The notes under the pieces were generated by a model. That model saw only the letters and a list, made by a program, of their open reading frames with translations. It had not been told where the DNA came from and did not search any database. Shown here piece after piece: positions 6,417 through 9,522 of a stretch of DNA of 9,522 nucleotides. Both the position numbers and the translations under genes were made by a program. The DNA is from Verrucomicrobiaceae bacterium (GTDB lineage: Bacteria; Verrucomicrobiota; Verrucomicrobiae; Verrucomicrobiales; Akkermansiaceae), in assembly GCA_947372405.1 (NCBI GenBank), contig CANBTO010000157.1:1-9522 (forward strand), written 5' to 3'. Each line of letters opens with the position of its first letter. Position 1 is the stretch's first letter.

Positions 6417-6500
6417 GGGAATTAAGCTGGTTTTTGGAATGTTTTGAGGAGAGGGAATCGGAAAATCGGAGGGATGGCGATGGGAAAATGCAGATGAGCG

Positions 6501-8171
6501 TCAAGTGTACTTGAGGACTTCCTCAATCGTGGTGTTGCCGACATAGATGTTGCGCAAGCCGTCCTCGCGCAAGGTGTTCATGCCGAGTTCGACGGCTTTC
6601 TGTTTGATGACCACCGTCGGGGCGCGGGCGGTGATCAACTCGCGGAGTGGATCAGTGATACTGAGCAGTTCGTAAAGACCTCTGCGGCCACGGTAGCCGC
6701 TTTGGCCGCAGGTGTCGCAGCCTGCGCCGGTGTAGAAGTGTTTGTCACCGAGTTCGTGGGCGGAGATGCCCAGCTGGCTGAGGATCGCCTCGTTGGGCTC
6801 GTAAGGGGATTTGCAGTCCTTGCAGATTGTCCTCACAAGACGCTGGGCGAGCACGCCTTCGAGTGAAGCGGCGATGAGGAAGGGTTCGCAGCCCATGTCC
6901 ACGAGACGGGTGACGGCTCCGGGCGCGTCGTTCGTGTGAAGGGTGGAAAGCACCAAGTGGCCTGTGAGCGCGGCCTGGATACCGATGGTGGCGGTTTCCT
7001 TGTCGCGCATCTCGCCGATCATGATGCGGTCGGGGTCCTGCCGCAGGAACGCCCGCAGCACACGCGGGAAGTCGAGTCCGATGGCCTCGTTGATCGGGAT
7101 CTGGATGATGCCGTCGATGTCATATTCGACCGGGTCCTCGGCGGTGAGCAACTTGGCGTCGATGGTGTTGATCCTGCGCAATGCGGCATAGAGCGTGGTG
7201 GTCTTGCCGGCACCTGTGGGACCAGTGACAATGAAGATGCCGTTAGGCTTCTCAATCGTGTCGGTGATGTAGTTGTAGATGTATTCGGTGAGACCGAGGT
7301 TTTCGAGCGAGAGGTTCACCGAGCCACGGTCCAGGACGCGGAGCACGATGGACTCGCCGTGGTGGGTGGGCAGCGAGGAAACCCGCATGTCCACCTGCTT
7401 GTCGCCCACCTGTTTGACGATGCGCCCGTCCTGCGGGACGCGACGTTCCGCGATGTTCATGTTGGACATGACCTTGACGCGGGAAAGGATCGGCAGCGCG
7501 AGGTGGATCGGCGGCGGAGCCATTTCATAAAGCGCTCCGTCCACGCGGTAACGGATCTTGAACTCCTTTTCGAATGGCTCGAAGTGGATGTCCGAGGCTT
7601 TTTCCTTGATCGCCTGATAGAGCACGAGATCGACGTAGCGGACGATGGGTGCCGAGTTCGCCTCGGATTCGAGATCCGCGACGGTCTTGGTTTCGGTTTC
7701 GGATTCGAACTGCTTGAGGATGTCATCCATCGCCTTGCCCTCGCCGCCGTAGCACTCGTTGATCTTGGCCTCGACCAAGTAGTCCGGAGCGACGACGACG
7801 TGGATTTCCCGGCCAAGAGCGAAGCGCAGATCCTCGACCGTCTGTGGGTTCAAGGGATCGACCAGCACGACGTGAAGGCCGGTTTCATCGAAGTTCACGG
7901 GCAGCGCGCCATGCAGGCGGGCGGTGCCTGCGGGAACAAGCGCAAGCAGGGCGTCGGGCGGAGTCCAGTTTCGGATATCGACCATGTGGGTGCCGAGTTC
8001 CGATGCGATGATGGGCCAGACGTCGTCGCGGCTCTGGATGACCTGAAAGTCCGCGAGGATCTCGCCGATCTCCTTGCCGCTGTGGTTCACCTCCGCAAGG
8101 ATATCCTGGGCGAGGCTCTGATCGACAAGGCCTCGGGACTGGAAAAGTTCGATGATCTGGAAATTGTCCAT
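6501..8171 (-). CDS. GspE/PilB-family assembly ATPase (complete copy)
   Basis: Hexameric cytoplasmic ATPase that powers extrusion of the pilus or pseudopilus. 556 residues, the full family length. An N-terminal MshEN-type domain (about 1-140) contains a degenerate nucleotide-sensing region (IGEILADFQVI, LVDPLNPQTVEDLRFALG). A charged linker leads to the core: Asp box with SDIHFEPFE at 193-201 and RYRVDG at 207-212; Walker A GPTGAGKTT at 317-325; AEDPVEY at 344-350; Walker B IMIGE at 383-387 with catalytic Glu387; His box [10 protein letters not shown] at 408-417. A zinc tetracysteine is formed by Cys450, Cys453, Cys485 and Cys488. All catalytic residues are present, so it should be active. 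It lies 46 bases after the related ATPase gene, with which it is cotranscribed. The ATG at 8171-8169 follows a pyrimidine-rich leader without a Shine-Dalgarno site. Whether it drives secretion or pilus extension is not decidable here. Confidence 0.96.
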   Translation of the reverse strand: MDNFQIIELFQSRGLVDQSLAQDILAEVNHSGKEIGEILADFQVIQSRDDVWPIIASELGTHMVDIRNWTPPDALLALVPAGTARLHGALPVNFDETGLHVVLVDPLNPQTVEDLRFALGREIHVVVAPDYLVEAKINECYGGEGKAMDDILKQFESETETKTVADLESEANSAPIVRYVDLVLYQAIKEKASDIHFEPFEKEFKIRYRVDGALYEMAPPPIHLALPILSRVKVMSNMNIAERRVPQDGRIVKQVGDKQVDMRVSSLPTHHGESIVLRVLDRGSVNLSLENLGLTEYIYNYITDTIEKPNGIFIVTGPTGAGKTTTLYAALRRINTIDAKLLTAEDPVEYDIDGIIQIPINEAIGLDFPRVLRAFLRQDPDRIMIGEMRDKETATIGIQAALTGHLVLSTLHTNDAPGAVTRLVDMGCEPFLIAASLEGVLAQRLVRTICKDCKSPYEPNEAILSQLGISAHELGDKHFYTGAGCDTCGQSGYRGRRGLYELLSITDPLRELITARAPTVVIKQKAVELGMNTLREDGLRNIYVGNTTIEEVLKYT

Positions 8172-8217
8172 GGGACGGGAAAAAGCGGCGTTTTTGAAAG
8201 CTTGGGATTTGGCGGGA

Positions 8218-9522
8218 TCAATCGGAATCGGACATGGTGGCGTGCACCACCTCGTTGCCTGAGGTGAGGCCTGCGAGCACCTTGCGGATGCCGTCCTCTC
8301 GCAGGGTGCGCATGCCGAGTTCGCGGGCGCGTCGGCGGAGCTGTGTGGTGGTGAGACCGCTGTTGATCATTCCGCGGACTTCGTCATCGACAAGGAAGAT
8401 TTCGAAAATGCCCATCCGGCCTTTGAAGCCGTTGTTGCGGCACTTCGAGCATCCCACGGGTCCAAAGATGGTGGCGTCCACCATCCGCGAGGTGTCCAGT
8501 GAGAGGGCGCGCATTTCCTTGTCGGTGAGCTCGGCGGGCTGTTTGCAAAGCGGGCAGAGCTTGCGGACCAGACGCTGGGCGAGCACCGCTCGGACCGCGG
8601 AGGCGATGAGGAACGGTTTCACACCAATATCCGCGAGACGGGCGACGGCGGAGGGCGCGTCGTTGGTATGGAGGGTGGAGAAAACCAAGTGGCCGGTGAG
8701 CGAAGCGTTGATGGCGATGTTGGCCGTTTCCGCATCCCGGATTTCCCCGATCATGATGATGTTCGGCGCTTGGCGGAGCATGGCGCGCAGGGCGGCGGCG
8801 AAGGTCATGCCGATGTCCGTCTTGACCATCACCTGGTTGATGCCGGGAAGTTCATATTCGACGGGGTCTTCCACCGTGATGATTTTCTTGTCCGGTTTGT
8901 TGATGACGTTGAGGCAGGCGTAGAGAGTGGTGGTTTTCCCGGAACCGGTGGGGCCCGTCACCAGCAGGATGCCGTCCGGCAGGCCGAGCAGTTGGTTGAA
9001 AACCGTCTGGTCGTCGGAGAAGAAACCCAGCTCCGGCAGGCCTAACAGCATCGCGGTCTTGTCGAGAATCCGCATGACGATGGATTCGCCGTGATTGGAG
9101 GGGACGGAGGAAACCCGGAGATCCACCTCCTTTTCGCCCATCTTGAGCTGGATCCGGCCGTCCTGTGGAAGACGTTTCTCCGCGATCGACATGGTGCCGC
9201 TCATGACCTTGAGACGGGCGATGATGGCGGGGAGGAGTTTCTTGGGGTGGCTGTCCACATGGACGAGCTTGCCGTCCATGCGGTAGCGGATGCGCACGGA
9301 TGTCTCCAACGGCTCGATGTGGATGTCCGAGGCACGGACGCGGAATGCTTCGGAAAGGACTTGGAGGACCAGACGGATGATCGGCGCATCGTCTCCCGCG
9401 TCTCTCGCTTCGGTATCGCCGGTGGAGAGGCTCAGCCCCATGGCGTCCGCCTGGGCCGTTTGCTCGTTCGCACGATAAAACTGCCTGAGGTGCTCCTGAA
9501 TGTCCTGCCGCGTCGCGCAGAC
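8218..9522 (-). CDS. Second GspE/PilB-family assembly ATPase (5' end beyond window)
   Basis: A paralogue of the neighbouring ATPase. The frame stays open to the right edge of the window with 434 residues visible. The ATG at 9441-9439 is internal, because 27 further in-frame codons precede it and read like the end of an MshEN domain ([10 protein letters not shown]). Counting from that internal Met: SDIHIEP at 38-44 and RYRMDG at 52-57; Walker [10 protein letters not shown] at 163-171; [11 protein letters not shown] at 190-200; Walker B IIMIGE at 228-233; His box [10 protein letters not shown] at 254-263; zinc cysteines in CPLC (296, 299) and CSKC (331, 334). All catalytic motifs are intact. 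It differs from its neighbour at many positions, so this is an old duplication with two retained, probably specialised motors. It is the first visible gene of the leftward operon; the promoter is outside the window. Confidence 0.95.
   Translation of the reverse strand, partial: VCATRQDIQEHLRQFYRANEQTAQADAMGLSLSTGDTEARDAGDDAPIIRLVLQVLSEAFRVRASDIHIEPLETSVRIRYRMDGKLVHVDSHPKKLLPAIIARLKVMSGTMSIAEKRLPQDGRIQLKMGEKEVDLRVSSVPSNHGESIVMRILDKTAMLLGLPELGFFSDDQTVFNQLLGLPDGILLVTGPTGSGKTTTLYACLNVINKPDKKIITVEDPVEYELPGINQVMVKTDIGMTFAAALRAMLRQAPNIIMIGEIRDAETANIAINASLTGHLVFSTLHTNDAPSAVARLADIGVKPFLIASAVRAVLAQRLVRKLCPLCKQPAELTDKEMRALSLDTSRMVDATIFGPVGCSKCRNNGFKGRMGIFEIFLVDDEVRGMINSGLTTTQLRRRARELGMRTLREDGIRKVLAGLTSGNEVVHATMSDSD

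Noticed and set aside
6936..8267. Plus-strand frame of 443 codons
   Set aside because: Antisense shadow of the complete GspE/PilB ATPase gene; the product is a low-complexity Asp/Val/Arg-rich sequence with no motifs.
8218..9441. ATG at 9441 as the start of the second ATPase
   Set aside because: The frame stays open for 27 more codons to the window edge with family-like sequence, and a 407-residue protein would lack the N-terminal domain.

Overview
This window looks like the junction between a bacterial chromosome and an integrated mobile element, in a moderately GC-rich organism that is probably a member of the Verrucomicrobiota. That assignment is an inference. It rests on the compact pilus/secretion operon with two tandem PulE/PilB-type ATPases, a PilC/GspF platform and a GspG-like pseudopilin, together with the remains of a secreted GH106-type glycosidase. 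No rRNA or complete marker gene is present to prove it.

Left part (1-2706): the mobile element. From right to left on the minus strand it holds a tyrosine integrase (1401-2557) with an apparent frameshift near its N-terminus, then a hipB-hipA toxin-antitoxin pair. hipB is complete; hipA runs off the left edge with 341 codons visible. The 105-base gap between the integrase stop and hipB carries nested inverted repeats that are good candidates for the HipB operator. The element ends at a truncated 3' half of a tRNA-Arg(ACG) gene (2707-2750), which I read as the attachment-site copy on the chromosome side. The intact tRNA and the other end of the element should lie to the left, outside the window.

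Middle part (2751-3803): about 200 bases without a recognisable gene, then on the plus strand a broken gene for a secreted GH106-like (alpha-L-rhamnosidase family) glycoside hydrolase. A signal peptide and the N-terminal part of the catalytic domain are readable, but in three segments separated by two frameshifts, and most of the expected roughly 1000-residue protein is missing.

Right part (3817-9522): five minus-strand genes in one direction, convergent with the pseudogene. In transcription order they are a GspE/PilB ATPase (5' end outside the window), a second complete GspE/PilB ATPase, a GspF/PilC inner-membrane platform protein, a GspG-like major pseudopilin, and a 202-residue protein of unknown function with a disordered, basic, proline-rich N-terminus and a compact C-terminal domain. 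The first four make the motor, platform and fibre subunit of a type II secretion or type IV pilus-like machine. The secretin, alignment proteins and prepilin peptidase are not here. The intergenic leaders before several of these genes lack a Shine-Dalgarno sequence and are pyrimidine-rich.

I do not see a wholly undescribed system. The points most worth checking are the element boundary with hipBA cargo, the integrase frameshift, the hip operator candidates, the broken glycosidase and the unknown last gene of the pilus operon.
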